DNA of 64,000 bases from Acaudatibacter sp035532115 (GTDB lineage: Bacteria > Pseudomonadota > Alphaproteobacteria > Caulobacterales > Caulobacteraceae). This document shows, piece by piece, positions 1-7,928 of this stretch. Made by a program: the position numbers and the translations under genes. The stretch covers positions 1-64,000 of the forward strand of contig DATKRO010000088.1 in the NCBI GenBank assembly GCA_035532115.1. The letters run 5' to 3'. Under the pieces are notes generated by a model that saw only the letters and a program-made list of their open reading frames with translations, did not search any database and had not been told where the DNA came from. The first letter of the stretch is position 1, and each line of letters starts with the position of its first letter.

Positions 1-372
1 CGCGGCGGCGTGGCCGCGCCGCTGGCGTTCTGGGACGAGGTCCGCGACTTGCGCCACGCGGCCTTGGTCGCGGATCGCCCGCTCTGGCGCCTGGCGCTGC
101 CGCAGACCGCGCCCATTCCGCCCGTCGGCGAACTGCTCGCCTGGGACTGGGCCGGGGCGCAACTCTGGATCGCCAGCGAGGCCGCGCCCTGGACCATCTG
201 GCGCGCGGCCGCGGACGCCGGCGGCCATGCGACCTGGTTCCGCGGCGCCCCCGCGGACGCCGAAGTGTTCCAGCCGCTGGCGCCGGCGCTGATGGCGCTG
301 CACCGGCGGCTGAAGCGCGCCCTCGATCCGGCGGGGATCCTCAACCCCGGTCGCCTCTATCGCGAGTTGTAG
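1..372 (+). CDS. glcE: Glycolate oxidase FAD-binding subunit GlcE, C-terminal part
   Basis: The reading frame is open from the first base, so the gene starts upstream of the window and only about the last 123 residues are visible. The ending, with a helix rich in Arg/Lys followed by DPAGILNPGR, is the typical C-terminus of the FAD-linked oxidase family (GlcD/GlcE, PF02913 type). Three bases separate its stop from glcF, so the two are co-transcribed. In the glycolate oxidase complex GlcE works with GlcD and the iron-sulfur subunit GlcF to oxidise glycolate to glyoxylate. The assignment to GlcE rather than another FAD-linked oxidase rests mainly on the glcF neighbour. Confidence 0.85.
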   Translation, partial: RGGVAAPLAFWDEVRDLRHAALVADRPLWRLALPQTAPIPPVGELLAWDWAGAQLWIASEAAPWTIWRAAADAGGHATWFRGAPADAEVFQPLAPALMALHRRLKRALDPAGILNPGRLYREL

Positions 373-375
373 CCG

Positions 376-1614
376 ATGCGCGCCACCCTCACCGCCCCCC
401 TCGCCGAGACCGCCGCCGGCGCCACCGCCGAGGCGGTGCTGCGCGCCTGCGTCCACTGCGGCATGTGCAACGCCGTCTGCCCCACCTTCCGGCTCACCGG
501 CGACGAACTCGACGGCCCGCGCGGGCGCATCTATCTGATGAAGGCGGCGCTGGAGGGCGAGGCCTTCGGGCGCGAGACCCAGCTGCATCTGGACCGCTGC
601 CTCGGCTGCCGCGCCTGCGAGAGCGCCTGTCCGTCCGGGGTCGAGTACCATCGCCTGCTCGACGTCGGCCGCCCCTTCGTCGAAGCGCGCGTGCGCCGGC
701 CCTGGGGCCAGAGGCTGACACGCTGGGCGATCCGCTGGATCGCCATCCGGCCGCGCCGGTTTCGCACCGCCATGACGCTGGCCAGGGCGCTCGGAGCTGC
801 GGCGGGGCCGCTGCTGGGCGCCGGCCTGCGCGCGAAGCTGAACCTCGCGTCCGCGCCCAGGGCGCCGGCCGCTGAGTTCGCCGCCCAGCCGCCCGGCGTG
901 CGGATGGCTCTCCTCGGCGGCTGCGTCCAGGCCGCCGCCGCGCCGCACTTCAACGCCGCCGCGCGCCGCGTCTTCGCCCGCGTCGGCGTCGACCTCGCCG
1001 AGACGCCCGGCGCCGGCTGCTGCGGCGCGCTCAGCTTCCACCTCGACGCGCCCGAGGAGGCGCGGGCGCTGGCCCGGCGCAACATCGACGCCTGGCTCGC
1101 CGCCGCCGAGGCCGGCGCGCAGGCCCTCGTGGTCACGGCCAGCGGCTGCGCCGCCTTCATCGGCGACTATCCCGACCTTCTCGCCGACGACCCCGCCTAT
1201 GCGCAGAAGGCGCGGCGCATCGCCGATTGGGTCCTCGATCCCGTCCAGGCGCTGGAGGCGCGTCCGCCCACGCCGGTGCGCGCGCCCGCCCAGCCGCGCA
1301 TCGCCGTGCACGAACCTTGCACCCTGCGCCATGGCCTGAAGCTTCCCGGCCGCATCGAGCCGCTGCTGGCGGCGCTCGGCTTCGAGGTGCAGCCGGTGCG
1401 CGACGCGGGCCTCTGCTGCGGCTCGGCGGGCCCCCACGCCCTCACCCAGCCCAGGTTCGCCGGCGCCTTGCGCGAGGCCAAGCTCGCGGCGCTGACCGAA
1501 GCCGGTCCCGCCGCCATCTGCACCGCCAACATCGGCTGCTGGATGCACCTGGCCGAGACCGCGCCCGTCCCGGTGCGCCACTGGCTCGAGGCGGTGGACG
1601 AGGTGACCGGCTAA
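376..1614 (+). CDS. glcF: Glycolate oxidase iron-sulfur subunit GlcF
   Basis: A 412-residue protein with two 4Fe-4S cluster motifs near the N-terminus: Cys25/28/31/35 (CVHCGMCNAVCP) and Cys75/78/81/85 (CLGCRACESACP). They are followed by two CCG domains, seen as GAGCCGAL and GLCCGSAG. This is the standard architecture and length of GlcF, which passes electrons from the GlcD/GlcE flavin subunits to the membrane quinone pool during glycolate oxidation. It lies 3 bp after glcE. The long Ala/Arg-rich middle is normal for a high-GC genome. Identification is firm from motifs and context. Confidence 0.93.
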   Translation: MRATLTAPLAETAAGATAEAVLRACVHCGMCNAVCPTFRLTGDELDGPRGRIYLMKAALEGEAFGRETQLHLDRCLGCRACESACPSGVEYHRLLDVGRPFVEARVRRPWGQRLTRWAIRWIAIRPRRFRTAMTLARALGAAAGPLLGAGLRAKLNLASAPRAPAAEFAAQPPGVRMALLGGCVQAAAAPHFNAAARRVFARVGVDLAETPGAGCCGALSFHLDAPEEARALARRNIDAWLAAAEAGAQALVVTASGCAAFIGDYPDLLADDPAYAQKARRIADWVLDPVQALEARPPTPVRAPAQPRIAVHEPCTLRHGLKLPGRIEPLLAALGFEVQPVRDAGLCCGSAGPHALTQPRFAGALREAKLAALTEAGPAAICTANIGCWMHLAETAPVPVRHWLEAVDEVTG

Positions 1615-1649
1615 TGGCCGCCGCTCGCGCCCGGCGATCGCGGTCGCGG

Positions 1650-2738
1650 TCAGCCCAGGCCCAGCGAGGCCGCCACCGCCGGATGCGTCAGCTTGCCGGC
1701 CATGACGTTGAGGCCCTCGGCGAGGCCCGGATCGTCGGCCAGCGCCCGGCGCGCGCCCTTGGCCGCCAGGGCGGAGATGTAGGGCGCGGTGGCCGCGGCC
1801 AGGGCGTAGGTGGAGGTGAGCGGCGCGGCGCCTGGCATGTTGGCGACGCAATAGTGCACGACGCCGTCGACCACGAAGGTCGGCTCGGCATGGGTGGTGG
1901 GCCGGCTGGTCTCGAAGCAGCCGCCCTGATCGATGGCGACGTCCACCAGCACCGCGCCGGCCCGCATCCGCGCCAGGTCGGCGCGGGTGACGAGCTTGGG
2001 CGCGGCGGCGCCCGGGATCAGCACGCAGCCGATCACCAGGTCGGCGGTCGGCAGGAGTTCGGCCACGGCGTCGTGGGTGGAGAAGGCGGTCTTCAGGCGT
2101 CCGCCGAACTGATCGTCCAGCGCCTCGAGGCGGGCGGCGGAGATGTCGAACAAGGTGACGTCGGCGCGGTGGCCGATGGCCATCTCGGCGGCATGCTTGC
2201 CCGAGACGCCGCCGCCCAGGATCACCACCTTGGCGGCCGGAACCCCCGGCGCGCCGCCCAGCAGCACGCCGCGGCCGCCGTGCGGGCGCAGCAGGTGATA
2301 GGCGCCGGCGTCCACGGCCATGCGCCCAGCCACCTGGCTCATCGGCGCCAGCAGCGGCAGGCGCCCGCGCCGGTCGGTGACGGTCTCGTAGGCGATGGCG
2401 GTGCAGCCGCTGGCCATCAGCGCCCTCGCCTGGGCCGGGTCGGCGGCGAGGTGCAGATAGGTGAAGAGGAGATGCCCGGGCCTCAGCCGCGCGATCTCGG
2501 CGGCCTGCGGTTCCTTGACCTTGACGATCAGCTCGGCCGCCTGGAACACCTGATCGGCGTCGGCGAGGACGCGGGCGCCGACTTCGGCGTAGCTGGCGTC
2601 CGCTAGCCCGATGCCCGCCGCGGCGCCGGTTTCGACGAACACTTCGTGGCCTTCGCGCACCAGCCGCTGCACCACGCCGGGCGTTGCGCCGACGCGGAAC
2701 TCCAGGGTCTTGATCTCCTTGGGCACCCCGATGCGCAT
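1650..2738 (-). CDS. ald: Alanine dehydrogenase
   Basis: A 362-residue NAD-dependent alanine dehydrogenase, which interconverts L-alanine and pyruvate plus ammonia. The N-terminus MRIGVPKEIK is characteristic, and Lys75 and His96 sit where the family has its catalytic and substrate-binding pair. The NAD-binding Rossmann motif GGGVSGKHAAEMA starts near residue 175. Length is close to the usual 365-375. The gene runs antisense to its neighbours, is convergent with glcF (35 bp apart) and is divergent from pyruvate kinase. Pairing with pyk suggests a shared role around pyruvate, but no shared regulation can be seen. Confidence 0.93.
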   Translation of the reverse strand: MRIGVPKEIKTLEFRVGATPGVVQRLVREGHEVFVETGAAAGIGLADASYAEVGARVLADADQVFQAAELIVKVKEPQAAEIARLRPGHLLFTYLHLAADPAQARALMASGCTAIAYETVTDRRGRLPLLAPMSQVAGRMAVDAGAYHLLRPHGGRGVLLGGAPGVPAAKVVILGGGVSGKHAAEMAIGHRADVTLFDISAARLEALDDQFGGRLKTAFSTHDAVAELLPTADLVIGCVLIPGAAAPKLVTRADLARMRAGAVLVDVAIDQGGCFETSRPTTHAEPTFVVDGVVHYCVANMPGAAPLTSTYALAAATAPYISALAAKGARRALADDPGLAEGLNVMAGKLTHPAVAASLGLG

Positions 2739-2843
2739 GCGCCCCGCTCTAGCAGCCGCGCCTCGGAACGAACAGGCGCCCTGGACGCTTGCCCCCTCGC
2801 CCTCCTACGGTCGAACCGCCAACCGCCCCGGGGCCCACGCCAG

Positions 2844-4271
2844 ATGATCCGCAAGCGCCGCACGCGCATCGTCGCCACCTTGGGGCCCGCCAGCCGCGCG
2901 CCGCAGATGGTGCTGGCGATGGCCGAGGCCGGGGCCGACGTCTTCCGCCTCAACTTCAGCCACGGCGTCCACGCCGATCACGCCGCCGCGCTGGCGGCGG
3001 TGCGCGCCGCCGAGGCGCAGGTGGGCCGGCCGCTGGCGGCGCTCGCCGATCTGCAAGGGCCGAAGTTCCGCATCGGCGCCTTCGCGCGCGGACGCATCGA
3101 CATCGCGCCCGGCCAGACCTTGCGCCTCGACCTCGATCCGAAGCCCGGCGACCGGCGCCGCGTCGGCCTGCCCCACCCCGAAGTGCTGCGCATCCTGCGC
3201 CCGGGCATGGCGCTGCTGCTCGACGACGGCAAGGTGCGCCTGCGGGTGCGCCAGGCCAGGGGCGAGAGCGCCGAGGTCGAGGTCGTCGCCGGCGAGCAGC
3301 TCTCCGACCACAAGGGCCTCGCCGTGCCCGGCGCCACCATCCCGGTGGCGGCGCTCACCCCCAAGGACGAGGCCGACCTCGACTTCGCCCTGCGCATCGG
3401 GGTCGACTGGGTGGCGCTGTCGTTCGTCCAGCACGCGGCGGACCTGGCGACGCTGCGCAAGCTGGTGGGGACGCGCGCGGCCATCCTCGCCAAGATCGAG
3501 AAACCGGCCGCGATCGAGGATCTGGAGGCGATCCTCGACGCCAGCGACGGCATCATGGTGGCCCGCGGCGACCTCGGCGTCGAGCTCGCGCCCGAGGAGG
3601 TGCCGGTGCTGCAAAAGCAGATCGTGCGCGCCGCCCGCCGCCGCGGCGCGCCGGTGATCGTCGCCACCCAGATGCTGGAATCGATGATCACCAACGCCGC
3701 GCCGACGCGCGCCGAAGCCTCCGATGTCGCCGGCGGGGTCTATGAAGGCGCCGACGCCCTGATGCTGTCGGCCGAAAGCGCCGCCGGCGCCTATCCGCGC
3801 GAGTCGGTGGCGATGATGGACGCCATCATCCGCCGCGTCGAGGCCGACCCCAACTGGCCGCAGCTCATGCGCGCCGAGCACGGCGTCCAGGCCGACGAAG
3901 ACGTCGACGCCCTGATCGCGGCGGCCACCCGCGCCGCCGAGGCCCGCGCCACCGCCTGCCTCGTCGCCTACACCACCACCGGCGTCACCGCCCGCCGCGT
4001 CGCCCGCGAGCGGCCGCTGCATCCGGTGCTGGCGATCGCGCCCGACGCCGCGGTGGCGCGGCGCCTGGGCCTCGTCTGGGGCCTGGAGCCGCGTGTCGCC
4101 ACCCAGCCCCGCGGCGTCGCGGCGATGACCGACGAGGCCGCCCACCTTGCCGCCAGCCTCGGCCTCGCCGCCCCCGGCGAACGCGTCCTCATCATCGCCG
4201 GCCCGCCTCTCGGCGCCCCCGGCGCCGCCAACCTGCTTCGCATCACCCACGCGCCGCGGACGCGGGGGTGA
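2844..4271 (+). CDS. pyk: Pyruvate kinase
   Basis: A 475-residue pyruvate kinase converting phosphoenolpyruvate and ADP to pyruvate and ATP. I place the start at the ATG at 2844 because homology begins at once (MIRKRRTRIVATLGPAS). The open frame extends upstream, but that part is antisense to ald and has no family resemblance. The catalytic barrel shows the Mg2+/PEP region IMVARGDLGVEL and the signature around NAAPTRAEASDVAGGVYEGA. The C-terminal domain carries the usual TTTG phosphate-loop motif of the effector site. It is divergent from ald, with about 105 bp for both promoters. Confidence 0.95.
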   Translation: MIRKRRTRIVATLGPASRAPQMVLAMAEAGADVFRLNFSHGVHADHAAALAAVRAAEAQVGRPLAALADLQGPKFRIGAFARGRIDIAPGQTLRLDLDPKPGDRRRVGLPHPEVLRILRPGMALLLDDGKVRLRVRQARGESAEVEVVAGEQLSDHKGLAVPGATIPVAALTPKDEADLDFALRIGVDWVALSFVQHAADLATLRKLVGTRAAILAKIEKPAAIEDLEAILDASDGIMVARGDLGVELAPEEVPVLQKQIVRAARRRGAPVIVATQMLESMITNAAPTRAEASDVAGGVYEGADALMLSAESAAGAYPRESVAMMDAIIRRVEADPNWPQLMRAEHGVQADEDVDALIAAATRAAEARATACLVAYTTTGVTARRVARERPLHPVLAIAPDAAVARRLGLVWGLEPRVATQPRGVAAMTDEAAHLAASLGLAAPGERVLIIAGPPLGAPGAANLLRITHAPRTRG

Positions 4272-4294
4272 TGGGCAAGCTTCCAACATCGCGT

Positions 4295-4696
4295 TCAAAC
4301 TGCCGGCGCCGCCCAGTCCTCGATCTGCAACTGACGCGGAACACGCAAGAAAGCCTTGTCTCTCGTCACCAGCATGGCGCCGGTCGCCAGCGCATGGGCG
4401 GCGATCATCATGTCGAGCGGCGCGAGGGCGACGCCGTTTGTCTCACACGACGCCCTGAGGTCGGCGTAGGTCTGCGCCACGTCGCGGTCCCACGCCAGCA
4501 CGTCGGCCCGCAGGAGGAACTGCCGGACTCGCTCGCTCAGCGCCGGAGGGTGGTTGCGCCGGGCGAGCCCGTAGAGCAACTCGCCCTCGGTGACCGCCGA
4601 AATGACCACGTCCGCCATGGGGAGCGAAGCCAGCTGGCGGGTGATCTCCGGCCGGTCTCCCCGGATGACGTGGCTGGCGATATTGGTGTCGAGCAT
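4295..4696 (-). CDS. vapC: VapC-type PIN-domain toxin
   Basis: A 133-residue PIN-domain endoribonuclease of the VapC family. The acidic catalytic residues expected of a PIN domain are present: Asp3 in MLDTN, Glu39 in EGELLYG, Asp95 in LDMMIAAHA and Asp113 in VTRDKAF. The start at 4696 is chosen because the PIN fold begins there; the longer open frame upstream reads antisense to the antitoxin. It lies 8 bp downstream of an AbrB-type antitoxin, giving the standard antitoxin-toxin order. VapC toxins usually cleave tRNA or rRNA; the target here cannot be read from sequence. Confidence 0.92.
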   Translation of the reverse strand: MLDTNIASHVIRGDRPEITRQLASLPMADVVISAVTEGELLYGLARRNHPPALSERVRQFLLRADVLAWDRDVAQTYADLRASCETNGVALAPLDMMIAAHALATGAMLVTRDKAFLRVPRQLQIEDWAAPAV

Positions 4697-4704
4697 ATGG
4701 AGGC

Positions 4705-4968
4705 TCACTCCTTCCAGCCCTCGAACGGATCGCGATCCTGCGGCGGCTGGGCGCGGTCGCCCGGTCCCATGAAGTCGTCGGGCGCGCCGTCTTTGCCATA
4801 GAGTTCGAACAGGCCATCCCATGTCTCCGGCTTGCGCGAGAGGATCACGTCGCCCGTCTTCGAGTCCCGGCGCACGAACACCTCGCGCCCCTCGAAACGG
4901 AACTCCCTCGGGAGGCGTACAGCCTGACTGCGCCCGGTGGTGAAGAGCTTGGCGGTCCTGGCGTGCAA
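4705..4968 (-). CDS. vapB: VapB-type AbrB/SpoVT antitoxin
   Basis: An 87-residue protein whose first 50 residues form an AbrB-like swapped-hairpin DNA-binding domain (AKLFTTGRSQAVRLPREFRF, then VFVRRDSKTGDVI). The acidic, Pro-rich C-terminus would wrap the toxin. It directly precedes the PIN toxin and is probably the repressor of the pair. A good promoter with embedded repeats lies just upstream (4998-5026), as expected for autoregulation. The family and order make the assignment firm; the DNA site is an inference. Confidence 0.9.
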   Translation of the reverse strand: MHARTAKLFTTGRSQAVRLPREFRFEGREVFVRRDSKTGDVILSRKPETWDGLFELYGKDGAPDDFMGPGDRAQPPQDRDPFEGWKE

Positions 4969-4985
4969 CGCTGTCTCCCGGTCTC

Positions 4986-5026
4986 GATAGCTGCGGTGAT
5001 ATATGGCAGCTGCGGATAGCTATCAA
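4986..5026 (-). promoter_or_regulatory. vapBC promoter with overlapping repeats
   Basis: On the minus strand a -35 box TTGATA (5021-5026) and a -10 box TATATC (4998-5003) are separated by exactly 17 bp. Transcription would begin near 4991, about 23 bases before the vapB start. The octamer AGCTGCGG occurs at 4989-4996 and again at 5008-5015, 19 bp apart, and GATAGCTATC at 5016-5025 is a perfect palindrome over the -35 box. These repeats are candidate sites for VapB or VapBC binding. Boxes and repeats are seen directly; function is inferred. Confidence 0.55.
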
Positions 5027-5031
5027 GAGAG

Positions 5032-5220
5032 GTATTGGAGGCTCGAGGAGTCCGCTGCGAGACCTGTGGCGAGGAAGAACGCGGGTCGCTGCGCATCTAT
5101 GCTCACGAGGAATGGCGATGCGACACCGAGCGGAGCCCGGCGGTCGCCAGGCTCCGGCGGGCGCGCGCCCTTCTCTAACTTCGCCATAGCGCATGTGAGC
5201 GTTGGGGTAGGCTGTTGCGT
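5032..5220 (+). pseudogene. Decayed fragment of a zinc-finger/HNH-like protein
   Basis: Read on the plus strand from 5032, this stretch encodes VLEARGVRCETCGEEE, then IYAHEEWRCD, then AVARLRRARALL, a stop at 5176-5178, and in the same frame LRHSACERWGR. The pattern of a CxxC pair, a conserved AHEEW block, an LRR-rich helix and a final region where a CxxCH would be expected resembles small HNH/zinc-ribbon proteins whose last Cys pair has been lost. There is no usable start codon. I treat it as a remnant between two toxin-antitoxin loci. The family match is by eye and tentative. Confidence 0.3.
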
Positions 5221-5338
5221 GCAGCGACGCGCGCCGCCGGTGCGCGCACCTCTGAGCCAGGAGAGTCGGCCCATGCGCACGACGGACACGATCGCCCGGA
5301 GAGGCTGGAGCGCGCGCTCGCGCGGACGCTGGCGCGCC

Positions 5339-5788
5339 TCAACGCGCGGCGGGATCGAGCAGACGGGGGTCGAAGGTGAAGGGCTCGTCCGTGACGACGC
5401 GAACCCCAGCTATGGCCGGATGCCGAACATTGACGATGGCGTTGTGTTCCTGCGGAACCACGATGCTCGGAACCAGGAGAATCAGCGCGGCGCCGCGCGC
5501 GAGAAAGCTGTCCCCCATCGCAAGGCGCGCGTCGGCGTCGGCGGGTATGTCGCCAAGCCGTTCCGTCGGCGCATCGTCGGGGATTTCCATCGCGAGCAGG
5601 TGATAGTCGGCGGGCATCAATTCGGCGGGAAGATCCAGGTGCACCAGCACTTCCAGCACCGCGAGGCTGGGGCTGGCGGCGGTGTAGGTCGCTGGCCTGC
5701 CGGGCGAGTTCCAGCGGCCGCCGAAAAGCCGTGCCCCCTCCCCGTCGAGGCGGGTGAAGGCAGCCTTGGCCAGGCGATGGACGATCAA
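5339..5788 (-). CDS. RES-domain toxin
   Basis: A 149-residue RES-domain protein. The name-giving residues are visible: the conserved Arg in the N-terminal MIVHRLAK segment, the GGRWNSPGRPATYTA block holding a second Arg and Tyr, and a later Ser. RES toxins of the RES-Xre modules act on NAD+ or ADP-ribosylate targets, which stalls growth. Its start overlaps the stop of the upstream Xre/MbcA-like antitoxin by 4 bp (ATGA), so the two are translationally coupled in the usual antitoxin-first order. Length and architecture are typical. Confidence 0.92.
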   Translation of the reverse strand: MIVHRLAKAAFTRLDGEGARLFGGRWNSPGRPATYTAASPSLAVLEVLVHLDLPAELMPADYHLLAMEIPDDAPTERLGDIPADADARLAMGDSFLARGAALILLVPSIVVPQEHNAIVNVRHPAIAGVRVVTDEPFTFDPRLLDPAAR

Positions 5789-6216
5789 GCGGCGATGCCG
5801 TGGCCGATCCGCCCCAGCAGAGTCTCGACGCTTCGGGCGCCAAGGTCAGTGTCCGCCAGCGACAGCGGCGTCAATCCATCCAGGGCGCGGTTCGCGCGAC
5901 CGAGCCACGTCAATGCCTTCTGGGAGTCGCCGAAAGTATCTTCCGCGGCGGCCACGATCCGCACCAGCCGCACCAGCCGGTCGGACTCGCCTGGATCCAG
6001 CGGCTGGGCGGCGTCCTGGCGCCGCTTGAAGGTGCGGCGCGCCATGACGTGACCCTCGATCGCCTCGAAGGTTAGATGCGAGGCCCGCAGGAAGTGATCG
6101 ACGGCCCGGGTCGGGACGCCGCGCCTCACCAGTCGCACCACGTCGAGATCCGTGCGTATCGGGCCGGTGTTGGCCTCGCCGCCCAGCAGTTCCTGGATTC
6201 TCGCGACCGCGGTCAT
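5785..6216 (-). CDS. Xre/MbcA/ParS-type antitoxin of the RES module
   Basis: A 143-residue antitoxin with an N-terminal Xre-like helical domain and a C-terminal DUF2384 (MbcA/ParS/Xre toxin-binding) domain, seen in the ALTWLGRANRALDGLTPLSL segment. The open frame can start at 6231, but I prefer the ATG at 6216. It has GGAAG as a ribosome site 8 bases upstream, and the longer start would fall inside the 31-bp palindrome at 6228-6258. The protein should neutralise the RES toxin and repress the operon. Confidence 0.9.
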   Translation of the reverse strand: MTAVARIQELLGGEANTGPIRTDLDVVRLVRRGVPTRAVDHFLRASHLTFEAIEGHVMARRTFKRRQDAAQPLDPGESDRLVRLVRIVAAAEDTFGDSQKALTWLGRANRALDGLTPLSLADTDLGARSVETLLGRIGHGIAA

Positions 6217-6227
6217 GGCCGGCTTCC

Positions 6228-6258
6228 ACAAAATGCCGGTATAATCCCGGCGTTTTGT
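6228..6258. promoter_or_regulatory. 31-bp palindrome, likely operator of the RES-Xre operon
   Basis: A near-perfect inverted repeat: ACAAAATGCCGG and CCGGCGTTTTGT around TATAATC, with 13 of 15 positions pairing about the centre at 6243. It lies 12 bp upstream of the preferred antitoxin start. Long symmetric sites of this kind at the head of an Xre-type TA operon are typical autoregulatory operators. The AT-rich centre may double as a -10 element. The pairing was checked base by base; binding is inferred. Confidence 0.6.
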
Positions 6259-6412
6259 ACGCTAGGCCTGCGCTGGCCGCCGCGCAAGGTTCGAGCCCAA
6301 CTTCTGGAGCCGAACTCGCGGGCCGAACTCAGCGCCAGCAATTCGGCAGGCTCGATGGACGCCTCTTGGCCCAGTGACTCGAACCAATGGCTCGGCGTGC
6401 TGACTGCGGCCC

Positions 6413-7060
6413 TCAGCGCCCCTGCCGCGGCGCGGCGCCGAGGAAGTCGGCGGCGGCGAAACTCTCCGGCGCGGCGATCTCGACGATCGGGTCGGGGCGG
6501 TCGTCGAACTCCAGCCGCAGGGCGCGGGCGATCACGGCGTGCATGTCGTAGAGGCAGGTGATGTAGGTGAACTCGAGGATCTGCTCGTCGTCCCAAAAGC
6601 CGCGCAAGGCGTCGAATACCGCATCGGGGGTGCGGCCGCCGGCTTGCGTCAGGCAGTCGGCGTAGGCGAGCACGGCGCGCTCCTTCGCATCGAAGAGGTC
6701 CGAGACGGTCCAGGAGGGCACGGCGGCGATCTTCGCCTCGGACACGCCGAGGCCGCGCAGCGACTTGCAGTGCTGCGAGAACACGAACTGGCTGCCCTTG
6801 ACCCAGCCGGCCCGGGTCTGGCCCAGTTCGCGTAGCACCGGATCGATGCGCCGATCCGGGTGGCGATAAACGGAAAAGCCATCCACGGCGTGCTGCAGGA
6901 TGTCGGGCGCCAGCGCAAACACCGTCCACCAGTCGCCGCGCGTGCCGGTGGCCGTGCCCGGCTCGGCGACCGGATCGCGCGCGCCGAAGAGGGCGTCGTA
7001 CATGCGCCGCACGATCGGCGCCTTGGCCTCGGCTCGGGAGACCTGGCGAAGTCTGGGCAT
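6413..7060 (-). CDS. Carboxymuconolactone decarboxylase-family (AhpD-like) protein
   Basis: A 215-residue all-helical protein of the carboxymuconolactone decarboxylase/AhpD-like family. The core is the helix pair around WVKGSQFVFSQHCKSLRGLG, followed by KERAVLAYADCLT and a C-terminal helix ending in FTYITCLYDMHAVIARAL. A single Cys-containing QHC site stands where AhpD proteins have CxxCH, so a peroxidase-type dithiol is not evident. The ParA-like gene ends 34 bp upstream on the same strand, and they may be co-transcribed. The substrate is unknown. Confidence 0.85.
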   Translation of the reverse strand: MPRLRQVSRAEAKAPIVRRMYDALFGARDPVAEPGTATGTRGDWWTVFALAPDILQHAVDGFSVYRHPDRRIDPVLRELGQTRAGWVKGSQFVFSQHCKSLRGLGVSEAKIAAVPSWTVSDLFDAKERAVLAYADCLTQAGGRTPDAVFDALRGFWDDEQILEFTYITCLYDMHAVIARALRLEFDDRPDPIVEIAAPESFAAADFLGAAPRQGR

Positions 7061-7094
7061 GGGCTGGTCCTCGTGCGGGGCCGGATCGGGGCGC

Positions 7095-7760
7095 CTACGC
7101 CCGCAGCTCCTGGCGGTGGTCGGTCTTGCCGAAGGCGAAGCGTTCGACGAAGCCCCAGAGTTCGGCGACTTCGGCCGAGGCGGCCCCGTCGCGGTCGATT
7201 TCCTCGGCCGAGCAGCCGCATTCCAGCGCCGACTGGTAGGCGGCGCGGGCGCGCAGGATCACCGGGGCCACCGGCACGCGCATCAGCCGCAGCGCCTCCT
7301 GCGCCTTCTTGACGGCGGGCGGCTCGACGCCCTCGCGGCTCGGCGGCGCCTGGTTGAGCACGATCATGCCCGGACGGCGCAGCCGGCGAATCACGTCGAC
7401 GGTGCGGATGGCGGCGGCGAAGTCGAGGAAGGTGGGCCGGATCACCAGCAGCGACAGGTCGGCCAGCACGATGGCGTGGGCCAGTTCGTCCTCGGCCCCG
7501 GCGGCGGTGTCGATCACCAGGGCGTCGACGCCGGAGCGCACCGCCGACATCTGCAGCGAATAGAGCCGGGCGCCGCAGGTCTCCTGCACGTCCGGACCCG
7601 GCGCGCGCCGCCCCTTCAGCACGTCGCTGGAGGAGCGCTGCGGATCGGCGTCGGCCAGCAGGGCGCCGAAGCCGCGCAGATGCGCGGCGATGGCCAGGTG
7701 CACCGCAACGGTGGTCTTGCCCGAGCCGCCCTTGCGGGCGATGACTGCAATGGTGCGCAT
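7095..7760 (-). CDS. ParA-family ATPase
   Basis: A 221-residue ParA/MinD-type P-loop ATPase. The deviant Walker A motif KGGSGKTT spans residues 10-17, the Walker A' ADADPQ follows near residue 36, and IDTAAG marks the Walker B/switch region. No ParB partner or parS site is visible nearby, so this is probably an orphan ParA of the kind that positions proteins or polar organelles, not a chromosome partitioning gene. Upstream, 168 bp separate it from the divergent lipid-transport operon. Confidence 0.87.
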   Translation of the reverse strand: MRTIAVIARKGGSGKTTVAVHLAIAAHLRGFGALLADADPQRSSSDVLKGRRAPGPDVQETCGARLYSLQMSAVRSGVDALVIDTAAGAEDELAHAIVLADLSLLVIRPTFLDFAAAIRTVDVIRRLRRPGMIVLNQAPPSREGVEPPAVKKAQEALRLMRVPVAPVILRARAAYQSALECGCSAEEIDRDGAASAEVAELWGFVERFAFGKTDHRQELRA

Positions 7761-7928
7761 GCCGCCCCTCTCGCCGCCCCGTTGTTAGCCGACGTCCGGG
7801 CGAGTCGCGACCCGGTGTCGCGTGAACCCGTGACCGGATTTCGGCGCAGCGAGGATGTGCCGCGCAAGGCCTTACCCGCTTCGATGCTCCTCTGGTAGGG
7901 TGCCGCCGCAGGAACAACTCGCCCGCCG

